From NCBI RefSeq assembly GCF_009687865.1, contig NZ_BLAE01000007.1, positions 124,001 to 188,000 of the forward strand: a stretch of 64,000 bases of DNA. The letters are read 5' to 3'. Made by a program: the position numbers and the translations under genes. The stretch is from Acrocarpospora macrocephala. GTDB lineage: Bacteria; Actinomycetota; Actinomycetes; Streptosporangiales; Streptosporangiaceae. Position 1 is the first letter of the stretch. Every line of letters starts with the position of its first letter. The notes below the pieces were generated by a model that was not told the origin of the DNA, searched no databases, and saw nothing but the letters and a program-made list of their open reading frames with translations. Positions 1 through 7,470 of the stretch are shown here, one piece after another.

Positions 1-988
1 CGTCAAGGGCGTACGCCGCCTTGACCAGCCAGTCCGGCTGCCAGCCCCACGGGCGTCCCCTGGGTGGCCGGCGGAGATCCGGCTTCATCAGCAGCAGGTC
101 GACGCCGTCCGGGCGCGTCTGCTGCACGGCCAAGGGCTTGGGCGCCTCGTTCTGCTCGCCGAAGGCGTGGCGCATCGCCACGGCGCTCGCCACGATGTCG
201 GGCTCCGCCAACGGCGTCGGGCGGAGCGGCGCGCCGAGCGGCGGCAGCGTCATCGGATGCCGGTGGCGCTCGAACTCGAGGATGAGCGCCTGGTCGCAGG
301 TGACCTCTGCTTCGCCGGCGACGTAGGCCGCGCGCGCCGCGCTCAACGCGGCCTCACCGAGGAGCGGCGCCTGCGTGAAACCGACGCCGGGCGCGGCGGC
401 GATCCGGAGCCGCATCGCGCTCCAGTGATAGAGCGCCGCCGGGTCCAGTGTCGGATCGCCGTCCGGAGGCGACTCCGTGACGCAGAAGCCGCGGGCGGGT
501 GTGAAGGCGTAGCCGAAGGGCAGGAGTTCGTATTCGATCGTTTTCGTTTCGGCGGCGTCGCCGAAGCTCCAGCTCCAGCCGGTCTCCCCGCCGCCGCTCG
601 CCCGGACCTTGACGGTCTCGGTCGCGCCGCGGACCTTGTTCACCACGGTCAGGTCGAAGGAGAGCGGCTGCGCCGTTTCGACGTCCACCACGGTCGTCGT
701 CGACAGCTCCGGAAGCCGGCCAAGGGCGCTGCTCGCCACCTCGAAGAACCAGCCGGGCAGATAGACGATCGAAAGGGACCCTCCGCCATACCGCGCATGC
801 AGCACGTTGCCCATGGCGTCGACGCAGACGAACAGCGGGCTGCCCGGCGACCCGAGCCGGAGCTCCTCCCAGCGCCCTCCGATGGTGTCCGGAGCATCGA
901 GGGCCCGCCAGACGTCTTCCAGCATAGGGCGCAAATGCCGCACAGTCTCCTCGACGGCCGCGAGCTTGGAGGTTTCCCCTGGCCCCAT
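1..988 (-). CDS. Hypothetical protein, 3' end beyond the window
   Basis: An open frame runs from ATG 988 leftwards to base 1 without a stop, giving at least 329 residues. Its codon use is typical of a GC-rich actinomycete, and the larger open frames over it in other registers look like shadows. I do not recognise the family. There is no signal peptide, membrane segment or obvious catalytic motif. The middle is rich in beta-type hydrophobic stretches and aromatics such as WSWSFGD, and the visible C-terminal part is Pro- and Trp-rich. No strong ribosome site precedes ATG 988, so an upstream non-ATG start is possible. It is probably a soluble cytoplasmic protein, transcribed in the same direction as the DUF4188 gene behind it. 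Confidence 0.55.
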   Translation of the reverse strand, partial: MGPGETSKLAAVEETVRHLRPMLEDVWRALDAPDTIGGRWEELRLGSPGSPLFVCVDAMGNVLHARYGGGSLSIVYLPGWFFEVASSALGRLPELSTTTVVDVETAQPLSFDLTVVNKVRGATETVKVRASGGGETGWSWSFGDAAETKTIEYELLPFGYAFTPARGFCVTESPPDGDPTLDPAALYHWSAMRLRIAAAPGVGFTQAPLLGEAALSAARAAYVAGEAEVTCDQALILEFERHRHPMTLPPLGAPLRPTPLAEPDIVASAVAMRHAFGEQNEAPKPLAVQQTRPDGVDLLLMKPDLRRPPRGRPWGWQPDWLVKAAYALD

Positions 989-1044
989 GGCCGGGAGAAT
1001 ATCCGATAGCCGTACGCGACACCCAGACCTAAGTTTCCGCGTGG

Positions 1045-1551
1045 CTAGGACTCGTAGAGGTCCTTCTCGCTGAGGACCGGGCTGCCGTCTTCGGAACGTC
1101 CCAGCCGGGCCGCGGAGCCGAACATGGGACCACGAGCGCGCTGGATCCCGGCGAACCGTCCGAAGCCGAGCGGCTTGGGCACGTCATCGTAGACCGCCTC
1201 CATACCGCCCTTGGCCGAGTACGTCTCGTGCCAGAAACCGGTGCCGCCGGAATCTCGCAGGAAGTCGAGCCACCATTGTCGATGCGGCTCCGACCGGGCG
1301 AATGCGAGCAGCGAGGGCAGATCGCGCCAGTACTGGCGCATTCCCATGTTCATCGGGAAGAACGAGTAGTAGACGGGCTCGTGCAGCAGCAGTCCGTCCG
1401 GCTTGCCGGCGACCGACTCACTGATCTTCCGGCCGAAACTGAAGAAGGTCCGGATACCGTACAGCCGGTTCACCCGCATGCCGAGGTACAGGACCAGGAG
1501 GTCTGGATAGGCGGAGAGGTCGACGGTCTGCCGGATGACTCGGGTTGGCAT
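1045..1551 (-). CDS. DUF4188 family protein (monooxygenase-like)
   Basis: A 168-residue protein, about the usual length of the DUF4188 family. The opening shows the family pattern: a short beta strand with LVLYLGMRVNRLYGIR, then a Trp/Arg-rich middle (YWRDLPSLLAFARSEPHRQWW) and the GTGFWHETY segment. Members are predicted dimeric alpha-beta-barrel proteins related to small cofactor-free monooxygenases; no reaction is established. ATG 1551 is used because the conserved motif starts within about 20 residues of it. It precedes the hypothetical gene at 1-988 on the same strand with a 56-base gap, so they may be co-transcribed. The family assignment is from motif memory and is fairly secure; the biological role is unknown. 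Confidence 0.75.
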   Translation of the reverse strand: MPTRVIRQTVDLSAYPDLLVLYLGMRVNRLYGIRTFFSFGRKISESVAGKPDGLLLHEPVYYSFFPMNMGMRQYWRDLPSLLAFARSEPHRQWWLDFLRDSGGTGFWHETYSAKGGMEAVYDDVPKPLGFGRFAGIQRARGPMFGSAARLGRSEDGSPVLSEKDLYES

Positions 1552-1623
1552 CTAGGGCTCCTCCGGGCTGGAGAACGACACGGCTCCGTGCGCATATCTC
1601 ATGTCCGCAGGCTAAATCGGCGT

Positions 1624-1664
1624 ACTTGACGAGAAATGAATCGCTCGTTCAGCGATCGTCAAGT
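1624..1664. promoter_or_regulatory. Paired inverted repeats upstream of the DUF4188 gene
   Basis: The arms ACTTGACG (1624-1631) and CGTCAAGT (1657-1664) are perfect inverted repeats. Inside them ATCGCT (1640-1645) and AGCGAT (1651-1656) form a second perfect pair with a five-base spacer. The element sits about 75-110 bases upstream of the DUF4188 start and could be an operator. No regulator is linked to it. Confidence 0.3.
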
Positions 1665-1777
1665 GCCCGGGTTCGGTCCGAAACTTACATAGCTCAGGCC
1701 GTACCCACAGGAGCTGATCGACCGTGGTCAGTACGCTCTGACGGCGGCGAGAGCCCTCCCGATCGGGCGAGACCACC

Positions 1778-1810
1778 TTGACAGTATTTGTTTGGAATGC
1801 AAACTATGTG
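1778..1810 (+). promoter_or_regulatory. Candidate promoter for the CBM2 metalloprotease-like gene
   Basis: A consensus -35 TTGACA lies at 1778-1783. The best -10 candidates (AACTAT or TATGTG) start at 1802-1805, giving an 18 to 21 base spacer. Within the spacer GTTTG-GAATG-CAAAC forms a small palindrome at 1790-1804 that could bind a repressor. The gene start is at 1912, leaving a leader of about 100 bases. Confidence 0.35.
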
Positions 1811-1911
1811 GACGACAAAAGGTCTTGCCGGGTGTGGATCGGGTACCTCGGCGCGGGTGGGCGGACCCCCGCCGGCGCCGGGCCGCATCGGCCGCAACCG
1901 TGAGGACTCAG

Positions 1912-4059
1912 ATGGTTCAATCGCGCCGGTCGCGTCTCCGCTCCATCATCGCGACCGTCATCCTGGTGCTCGCCGCCTTCGCCGCGACGCCCCTCCCCCA
2001 TTCCGCGGCCGTCGCCAAGACGGTCTACATCCCCAGCCGCTGGGTGACCACGGGCGAGGTGCCCTGGGCCCAGAATCGCACCAGGGAGTCGGCCAACTTC
2101 ATCCTGCTGTGGGGCGAGCGGTCCGGCACCAACCCGCTGACCGCGCCGGCAGACGTCCGGTTCGACCCGGACAACATCCTCAATCAGCTGGAGAGCCTCT
2201 ACAACTTCTACGTGAACACGATGCGGTTCACGCCCGAGACCGGCCTGCTGGCCCAGTACAAGATCATCGTCATCGTCACCCGGACCTGGAACCGCACGGC
2301 CCTGGACGCCTGGGCCACCGGGGGCTCGGTGGACGGCCTGGTGGGGGTCATCAACATCGCGCCCGCCGCCGCGGCGCCCGGATCCTGGGGGCTGGCCCAC
2401 GAACTGGCGCACGTGTTCCAGAACTACACCTTCCTCGGCCGCTCGGGGATGGGCTTCACCCACGCCTCCGCGGGCACCTTCTGGGAGACCAGCGCCGAGT
2501 TCATGGCGATGCAGGTCTACCCCACCGTGGCCGCCGGCGACCTGACCCGGTTCATCCGCACCGAGCACCTGGCCTACAGCAGCAGCCGGCACCACTACGG
2601 CAACTGGATGCTGATGCAGTACATCAAGGAACGCGACGGCCTGGCCATGTTCAACCGGATGTGGAACGAGGCCCGCAACACCGAGCACCCGCTCGAGGTC
2701 TACCGGCGGCTGACCGGAATCACCCAGGCCGAGCTCAACCGGCGCATCGGCGAGTACGCCCAGCGCAACGTCACCTGGGATTACGCCAACCGCGCCGACA
2801 TCATGCCCTTCATCAACCGGCTGTATCCCTTCGTGACCATCTACAACGGCCATCCGGTCGAGGCGGTCAACGCCGCGGCGGGGCACTACCGCATCCCCGA
2901 GGCGCTGGCGCCGTCCACCTACGGATACAACAAGATCCGGCTCGTCCCGGCCAGCGACGGCGCCCTCATCCGGGTACGCATCCGGGCCCACGTCAGCGCC
3001 GCCGGGCAGAACGGTCTCGCGGTCGGGTTCGTGGCCGTACGCAACGGGACGCCGCGCTACAGCCCGGTGACCGTGACGACCGACAGCACGCTCAGCTTCC
3101 AGACACAGGCCGGTGAGCGGGAGGTGTTCCTCGTCGTGGCGGGCACGCCGGGGGTCATCCACAAGTACGCGTTCCTGGACGGGTACCCGCGCAACTACCG
3201 CAACCCCTACCAGTTCCGCATCGAGGGGGCCGTCCCGTACGGGCACGAGGCCGGGCACACCCGGCCCACCCCCACGGGCGGCCGGTGGCACTCCAACGGC
3301 GGCGGTTGGGTCGACAGCCGCGCCAACGTGCCGGCCAGCGCGTACGTGGGGCCACGGGCGGCGGTCTACGGCAACAGCACGGTCAGCGGCAACGCCCGGA
3401 TCGAGGGCATGGCCTGGGTCAACAGCGGTGCCACGGTCACCGGCAACGCGATCGTCCGCGACAGCGCCCTGGTGCAGGGTGGCGCGAACCTCAGCGGGAA
3501 CGTGGTCGTCGGCGGCGACGCCGAGCCGGCCATCGCCTGCGGTTCGGGCACCTACCTGATGTTCAACCCCGACCGGGGCTGCAACGGCGCGGGCGGCGAG
3601 GCCGACGTGAACCCGGCGCACGGGACGTTCACCGATGCCGATCTGGCGCTGGGTTCCGGCCCTTCGCCCTCGCCAAGCCCCAGTCCGTCACCGTCACCCT
3701 CGCCGAGCCCTTCACCGAGTCCTTCTCCCTCGCCCTCACCGAGCCCTTCCGGGGGTGCGCGCACCTGCTCGGCCAGCTACGTGATCACGGGTGCCTGGCA
3801 GGGCGGCTTCCAGGGCGACGTGACCGTCCGGGCCGGCAGCTCGGCGATCACCGGGTGGACCGTGACCTGGACCTACGCCAACGGCCAGGCGATCACGCAG
3901 TCGTGGAACGCCGCGCTCACCAGTAGCGGCGCCAGTGTCACCGCCGGCAACCTGGACTGGAACGGCAGCCTCGGGGCCGGCGCGACCGCCGCGTTCGGCT
4001 TCCTCGCCAACGCCGGCGCGACCAACTCCGTACCCGCCTTGACCTGCACAGCGAGGTAG
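1912..4059 (+). CDS. Secreted DUF6055-type gluzincin-like protein with CBM2
   Basis: A 715-residue exported protein. ATG 1912 is preferred over an upstream frame opening because it has a GAGGA ribosome site and begins directly with a signal peptide (Arg-rich n-region, hydrophobic core ending near the Ala residues around 32-34). Residues about 40-330 carry a metallopeptidase-like domain with HELAH at 163-167 and a downstream Glu at 192 or 196 as possible third zinc ligand, as in DUF6055 proteins. Residues about 477-540 contain hexapeptide-type repeats (YGNSTVSGNARIEG pattern) predicted to form a left-handed beta helix. A Ser-Pro linker follows (581-612), then a cellulose-binding CBM2 domain (about 619-715) with its paired Cys. 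It probably acts outside the cell attached to cellulose. Proteolysis is inferred from HExxH only. Confidence 0.8.
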   Translation: MVQSRRSRLRSIIATVILVLAAFAATPLPHSAAVAKTVYIPSRWVTTGEVPWAQNRTRESANFILLWGERSGTNPLTAPADVRFDPDNILNQLESLYNFYVNTMRFTPETGLLAQYKIIVIVTRTWNRTALDAWATGGSVDGLVGVINIAPAAAAPGSWGLAHELAHVFQNYTFLGRSGMGFTHASAGTFWETSAEFMAMQVYPTVAAGDLTRFIRTEHLAYSSSRHHYGNWMLMQYIKERDGLAMFNRMWNEARNTEHPLEVYRRLTGITQAELNRRIGEYAQRNVTWDYANRADIMPFINRLYPFVTIYNGHPVEAVNAAAGHYRIPEALAPSTYGYNKIRLVPASDGALIRVRIRAHVSAAGQNGLAVGFVAVRNGTPRYSPVTVTTDSTLSFQTQAGEREVFLVVAGTPGVIHKYAFLDGYPRNYRNPYQFRIEGAVPYGHEAGHTRPTPTGGRWHSNGGGWVDSRANVPASAYVGPRAAVYGNSTVSGNARIEGMAWVNSGATVTGNAIVRDSALVQGGANLSGNVVVGGDAEPAIACGSGTYLMFNPDRGCNGAGGEADVNPAHGTFTDADLALGSGPSPSPSPSPSPSPSPSPSPSPSPSPSPSPSGGARTCSASYVITGAWQGGFQGDVTVRAGSSAITGWTVTWTYANGQAITQSWNAALTSSGASVTAGNLDWNGSLGAGATAAFGFLANAGATNSVPALTCTAR

Positions 4060-4067
4060 CACCCCAG

Positions 4068-4097
4068 CCCCCTGCCGCCACTGGCGGCAGGGGGTTT
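4068..4097. terminator. Strong hairpin terminator between convergent genes
   Basis: CCCCCTGCCGCC (4068-4079) pairs perfectly with GGCGGCAGGGGG (4083-4094) across a three-base loop, followed by TTT. It begins 9 bases after the stop of the metalloprotease-like gene and ends 8 bases before the stop of the convergent phosphoesterase gene, so it may serve both. Confidence 0.85.
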
Positions 4098-4104
4098 CCG
4101 TGCG

Positions 4105-5085
4105 TCAGGCGGCCGGGACGGTCCGCTGCTCCCAGGTGAACACCTCGGGCGACTTCGGCTTGACGGTGACGCTCAGCCACTGGCTCGCGGTGTCGCCGAA
4201 CGTCTCCAGCCGGGTCAGGTTGGGCACGCCGGCGTAGTTCGGCTCGGACTCCTGGACGTGCTCGTCCCCGTGCACGAGCAGGACCGGCTTGCCATACGCG
4301 CGGGAGCGCTCGACGATGCGCTCGCGGATGGCGGCGAACCCTTCGGTCTGGGTGGGCTCGGCCTGCAGCAGGAGCAGGACGCCGGGGGCGTGGGTGCGCC
4401 GGGCGATGTCGAAGGCGTTGTCGATCCAGTCGAGGGCGGCGGCCTCGCGCGCCTCGAACTCCGCCAGCCGCAGCTCCGGCCGGTCGCCGCCGGGCAGTTC
4501 GGCCCACGGAGCCAGGTTGTTCGCGCTGCCCACCACGTGCACCGTCGCGAAGACGACGCGCTTCTCGGTGAACAGCACGTTCTCGACGTAGTCGCGGTGG
4601 TGGCGGTCGCGCGCCTGGGTCTCCACCTTCATCGGGTGGCGGCCGAGGGTACGCCCGGCCACCGGGTAGTAGGTGCGGCGGAAGAAATCGAGCCGCTCGG
4701 TGGGCAGGAAGCCGCCCGCGGCGGCGCGGTGGCAGTCGGTCCAGTCGTTGTCGCCGGGAGTCAGCACGAACGGGTCTGCGAAGGTCTGGTACTGCTTCAG
4801 CGTCGCGGTCAGGTGCGCGTCGTCACAGGAGGAGGAGCCGCTCTTGACGTCGCCCGCGTGCAAGACGAGCTTGACGTCCCGGTCGGCGTTGATGTCGTCG
4901 ACCAGCAGGGGGAAGGCGGCTTCCTGCGCCGCGCCGTACGGGGTGTCGCCGAGCAGGGCGAAAGTGAAGGAGGACCCGCGACCGGACTGGGCACCGGTGT
5001 GACCGGCGTCGGCGAAGCCGGGGGCGGCGATGCCGCCGGTCAGGGACGCGGCGATGAGGGTGGCCGCGAACAGAGATTTGCGCAT
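4105..5085 (-). CDS. Secreted metallophosphoesterase, calcineurin-like
   Basis: 326 residues from ATG 5085. This start begins with a signal peptide (MRKS, a hydrophobic core of about 16 residues, then Ala-rich cleavage region near residue 25); the frame is open further upstream but that extension has no export signal. The binuclear metal motifs of the family are visible in order: GDTPYG, HAGD, GDNDW and, near the C-terminus, HGDEH. It is predicted to hydrolyse phosphate esters outside the membrane; the substrate is unknown. It converges on the metalloprotease-like gene across a shared terminator and diverges from the hypothetical gene at 5226. Confidence 0.75.
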   Translation of the reverse strand: MRKSLFAATLIAASLTGGIAAPGFADAGHTGAQSGRGSSFTFALLGDTPYGAAQEAAFPLLVDDINADRDVKLVLHAGDVKSGSSSCDDAHLTATLKQYQTFADPFVLTPGDNDWTDCHRAAAGGFLPTERLDFFRRTYYPVAGRTLGRHPMKVETQARDRHHRDYVENVLFTEKRVVFATVHVVGSANNLAPWAELPGGDRPELRLAEFEAREAAALDWIDNAFDIARRTHAPGVLLLLQAEPTQTEGFAAIRERIVERSRAYGKPVLLVHGDEHVQESEPNYAGVPNLTRLETFGDTASQWLSVTVKPKSPEVFTWEQRTVPAA

Positions 5086-5225
5086 GGTAGATGTATCGCG
5101 GCTCCCGGCCACCAATCCATGACACGAAACACAAGCCACAGGAAACCCTCTCATAACTCCGCCCCGGACCCCGTGAGACCGGCGGTACGGTGTCGCCTGG
5201 AGATCGTCCGGAAGGATCACCCCCC

Positions 5226-5891
5226 ATGAGCCTGTCGCAGCCCGCGCTTCCCCTGGCGAGCGTCGCGCTCACGCCCGCCGCCGTGCTGAGGATGCTCGCG
5301 AGGGCGGCCGGGCAGTCCGGGCTCGGGGAGGATGATCTTCCCGTCGTGCGGGTGGGCCTGTCCAACGGCCAGGTCGTGGCGGGGCGGCTGGTCCTGGTGG
5401 GCGCCGACGACGGGCACGAGGTGGTGGTGCTCGCGCCCGACTCGGGTTTCGCGCTCACCTACCTGTCCGCGCGAGACGTCGTCACCGTCACCGTCGACGA
5501 CCCCCGCCCCTTCCAGGACGTGCTCACCGGGGGCGCCCTGCCGCCCCAGACAACAGACTCGCCGGTGACCCGGCTCGCGCTGCGCCGCGGGTACGCGCCC
5601 ACGGCGGAGTTTCCGCTGGAGGTGGACTGGGAGGCGCTGCCCGACTCCGCGCTGCACAATCTCAGTCAGGTGCTTCGCGAGCTGCGGGCGGCCGCCCAGG
5701 AGGTGGCGGTCGACGAGCTCGGGCGACAGGCATGGGCGCAAATTCGGGCGGTTCGTGTCGAACACTCCCTGCGGGAACCCCTGTCGATGCGCAAGGATGC
5801 GGACGTGCTGTTGGTGGTCGCCGATCTGACCGCGGCGCTCCCCCGCGGCATGGGAGTCGAGCTGCGCGGGCAGCTCAACACATTGCTCTGA
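5226..5891 (+). CDS. Conserved hypothetical protein
   Basis: 221 residues. ATG 5226 follows an AAGGAT ribosome site. I do not recognise the family. Residues about 38-90 look like a small beta barrel (repeated pattern VRVGLSNGQVVAGRLVLVGAD), reminiscent of Sm/KOW-like folds. The C-terminal half is helical (LSQVLRELRAAAQEVAVDELG) and ends in two hydrophobic strands. There is no signal peptide or transmembrane segment, so it is probably cytoplasmic. It precedes the gene at 5930 by 38 bases and is probably co-transcribed with it. Confidence 0.65.
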   Translation: MSLSQPALPLASVALTPAAVLRMLARAAGQSGLGEDDLPVVRVGLSNGQVVAGRLVLVGADDGHEVVVLAPDSGFALTYLSARDVVTVTVDDPRPFQDVLTGGALPPQTTDSPVTRLALRRGYAPTAEFPLEVDWEALPDSALHNLSQVLRELRAAAQEVAVDELGRQAWAQIRAVRVEHSLREPLSMRKDADVLLVVADLTAALPRGMGVELRGQLNTLL

Positions 5892-5929
5892 ATCGCCCGT
5901 ACTCTAATCGCCGTCACAAGGAGGACCCT

Positions 5930-6337
5930 ATGGGCCTGGCGGAACGACGCGCCGCCGAGCGCTTCAAGAATGAGGACTACCCCCAGTGGGCGACCAGGAT
6001 CGAGGAGGCGGCGGGCTTCGCCGTACCCGTCGAGGTGTTCTGGGACGAACTTGCCGTTAACGACTACGCCGACTCCTACGCCGAATTCTTCCCGCAGGTC
6101 TACTTCCAGCCCTTGGTGGACGCCCTGGCCGGGGTCACCATCGACCAGCTCGGCCGCGACGCCCTCCGCGCGGGCCTCACCCGCATCATCATCCGCAATG
6201 CCGGCGACTACTACAGCGACTCCGGCTTCAGCTTCATCGACGGCACCCTCACCATCGACCACCGCCCCGACACCAACGTCGCCTACGGCGAGGAGCGCGC
6301 CGAGTCTCTCCGCAAACTCCTGGAATCCGGCCTCTAG
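5930..6337 (+). CDS. Hypothetical protein
   Basis: 135 residues from ATG 5930, preceded by a near-perfect AAGGAGG ribosome site; the frame is open upstream but has no better start. The protein is acidic and aromatic-rich, with DYADSYAEFFPQVYFQPLVDAL in the middle and a C-terminal segment with two Tyr and a Ser-Phe pair. No known domain is recognised. It probably forms a two-gene unit with the hypothetical protein at 5226. Its stop overlaps the stop of the convergent hydrolase gene by four bases (CTAG). Confidence 0.6.
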   Translation: MGLAERRAAERFKNEDYPQWATRIEEAAGFAVPVEVFWDELAVNDYADSYAEFFPQVYFQPLVDALAGVTIDQLGRDALRAGLTRIIIRNAGDYYSDSGFSFIDGTLTIDHRPDTNVAYGEERAESLRKLLESGL

Positions 6338-6927
6338 GTGGTCTGGTCCAAGGGGGGTACCCGCAGGAAAGCCAGCGTGCGGGAAAGCAGCAGCGCGGCG
6401 GCGTCCGGGTCGTAGGAGGGCAGCGTGCGGTCGGCGAAGTAATGCTGGTCGCCGGGATAGAGGAACAGCTCGCCCTGCCCGGCCGACTCGACCACCTCCC
6501 GAGCGAAACCGATGTCGCCCTCGCCGACGAAGAAGGGATCGGCGTCCATGCCGTGCACCTGGACCGGCACGCCGTCCGGCCAGGCGTCGCCGAACTCCGA
6601 GAGCGGTACACAGGCGTAGTACAGCAGCGCGCCCCGCGCGCCCGATCGAGTCTGAGCCAGCTTCTGCGCACAGAGCACACCGAGCGAGAAGCCGGCATAG
6701 ACCAGGTCGGCGGGCAGGTCCTCGACCGCTCGGGTCCCACGTTCGATCACCGCACCGAAGCCGACCTGCTGGACGTAACCCATCCCCTCCTCGATGCTGC
6801 CGAAGGTACGGCCCTCGAAGAGGTCAGGCGTGTGGACGATGTGCCCGGCCTGCCGCAGCTCATCGGCGAACGCGGTGATGCCCGGCGTGAGCCCCAGAAC
6901 GTGGTGAAACAGAACAATATTCGCCAT
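6334..6927 (-). CDS. Dienelactone hydrolase family protein
   Basis: 197 residues, a compact alpha/beta hydrolase of the dienelactone-hydrolase family (usually about 200-240 residues). It starts with an IVLFHHVLGLTPGI strand-turn and has the nucleophile elbow GFSLG with Ser81. Classical DLH uses Cys at this position, so this is a serine variant. The likely acid is in GMDADPFF and the His in YPGDQHYF. This is the pattern of small cytoplasmic hydrolases acting on lactones or esters; the substrate is unknown. It reads away from the RiPP-like operon and is separated from it by a 370-base regulatory region. Confidence 0.8.
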   Translation of the reverse strand: MANIVLFHHVLGLTPGITAFADELRQAGHIVHTPDLFEGRTFGSIEEGMGYVQQVGFGAVIERGTRAVEDLPADLVYAGFSLGVLCAQKLAQTRSGARGALLYYACVPLSEFGDAWPDGVPVQVHGMDADPFFVGEGDIGFAREVVESAGQGELFLYPGDQHYFADRTLPSYDPDAAALLLSRTLAFLRVPPLDQTT

Positions 6928-7090
6928 CTCTCCCCGACCGCCACCGCCAACACGAATGACCCATCAATGCAGCATATTTGGGTGCCCTAGATCAATACCG
7001 GCTTCCCCGAACCTCGAGACGCAAGATCGTAACCGCACCTCATGCGCTGCGCACCATCGCCGACCCGTTCCGTCGCGAAGACCGCTCCGC

Positions 7091-7165
7091 CTACGTCCAC
7101 GTAGTCGGGCCGGACGTTGCGGTGCTGCAGGTGGTAGGCGTGCTCCCGGGCGTGTGCCGACCCAT
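7091..7165 (-). CDS. Possible 24-residue Ser/Thr/Cys-rich peptide
   Basis: On the minus strand a perfect AGGAGG (7171-7176) lies five bases before ATG 7165. The frame is 24 codons long and 14 of its residues are Ser, Thr, Pro or Cys-class (for example TPTTCSTATS), ending TTWT then TAG. It is divergent from the candidate RiPP precursor and sits next to the palindrome at 7178-7194. Third-position GC is only moderate, and the overlapping minus-strand frame looks slightly more coding-like, so the region may instead be a decayed gene. Either reading is tentative. The rest of 6928-7177 holds nothing else I can support. Confidence 0.25.
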   Translation of the reverse strand: MGRHTPGSTPTTCSTATSGPTTWT

Positions 7166-7177
7166 CGCGTCCTCCTA

Positions 7178-7194
7178 TTGCGAATCTTTCGCAA
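7178..7194. promoter_or_regulatory. Palindromic operator 1, Fur-family-like
   Basis: TTGCGAA-TCT-TTCGCAA is a perfect 7-bp inverted repeat with a three-base centre. The layout TTGC(A/G)A-N5-T(C/T)GCAA resembles Fur-family metal-regulator sites, notably the actinobacterial Nur box. It lies 25 bases upstream of the -35 of the operon and just upstream of the divergent mini-gene. Which regulator binds is unknown. Confidence 0.5.
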
Positions 7195-7218
7195 CAACGT
7201 GATTCAGGCAACAATGGG

Positions 7219-7247
7219 TTGACCCGTCCGGCGAGCCGATCTATGTT
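7219..7247 (+). promoter_or_regulatory. Promoter of the YcaO/ABC operon
   Basis: -35 TTGACC (7219-7224), a 17-base spacer and -10 TATGTT (7242-7247) make a good vegetative promoter. It lies about 50 bases before the 35-codon precursor gene. The second palindrome begins inside the -10. Confidence 0.6.
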
Positions 7248-7279
7248 GCGAATCGTTCGCACTTGCGAATGGCAAGCAA
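7246..7279. promoter_or_regulatory. Palindromic operator 2 overlapping the -10
   Basis: TGCGAA-TCG-TTCGCA (within 7246-7262) repeats the upstream operator motif and overlaps the -10 and the expected transcription start, the classic position for repression. It is followed at 7263-7279 by a weaker copy beginning TTGCGAAT and ending GCAA. Centres of sites 1 and 2 are 68 bases apart. Confidence 0.5.
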
Positions 7280-7297
7280 TCCGAAGGAGGACGGCCC

Positions 7298-7405
7298 ATG
7301 GCACATCCCACGTTCGAAGAGCTGGCCGAGACGAGCGTCTGCGTCCGCGCGCACACGCCCGCCGTGGACGAGGCGTTCGCCTGGAACGAGGACGAAGCCG
7401 AGTAG
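7298..7405 (+). CDS. Candidate RiPP (azole/azoline) precursor peptide
   Basis: A 35-residue frame with an ideal AAGGAGG seven bases before ATG 7298 and a TAG stop at 7403. It begins MAHPTFEELAE, an acidic amphipathic helix-like leader. A short polar segment SVCVRAHTP follows with the only Cys (15) plus Ser, Thr and His, and the tail is acidic (AFAWNEDEAE). It is the first gene after the promoter and directly precedes a fused cyclodehydratase, the usual place for a thiazole/oxazole-modified peptide precursor. A YcaO enzyme could cyclise Cys15 or a Ser/Thr onto the backbone; the exact core and cleavage site cannot be read from sequence. It matches no precursor family I know. An alternative is a plain leader peptide, but position and composition favour a substrate. 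Confidence 0.6.
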   Translation: MAHPTFEELAETSVCVRAHTPAVDEAFAWNEDEAE

Positions 7406-7411
7406 TCCCCC

Positions 7412-7443
7412 GCGGGAGGCCGCTGCCCCACGCGGTCTCCCGC
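7412..7443 (+). terminator. Attenuator-type hairpin after the precursor
   Basis: GCGGGAGGCCGC (7412-7423) pairs with GCGGTCTCCCGC (7432-7443) through twelve base pairs including one G-T wobble, with an eight-base loop. There is no T tract. Placed six bases after the precursor stop and before the enzyme gene, it would stabilise the short message or partly stop transcription, giving more precursor than enzyme as in many RiPP operons. Confidence 0.6.
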
Positions 7444-7470
7444 ACCCCCCGACCGCGGAGGATCCGATTG

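Noticed and set aside
354-1022. 222-codon minus-strand frame near the left edge
   Set aside because: Strongly Arg-rich and in the wrong register; the sister frame from ATG 988 has normal amino-acid use and runs off the window.
1804-3621. 605-codon minus-strand frame opposite the metalloprotease-like gene
   Set aside because: Composition is Arg/Gly/Val/Asp repetitive, it has no domain and lies exactly antisense to a gene with signal peptide and CBM2. A GC-rich shadow.
3661-3753. CRISPR-like short repeats
   Set aside because: They are codon repeats of a Ser-Pro linker, without spacers. The other short tandem repeats in the window also lack spacers.
7412-7443. Hairpin as full terminator ending the RiPP-like operon
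   Set aside because: There is no T tract and the following genes have no separate promoter I can see; an attenuator or stabiliser fits better.
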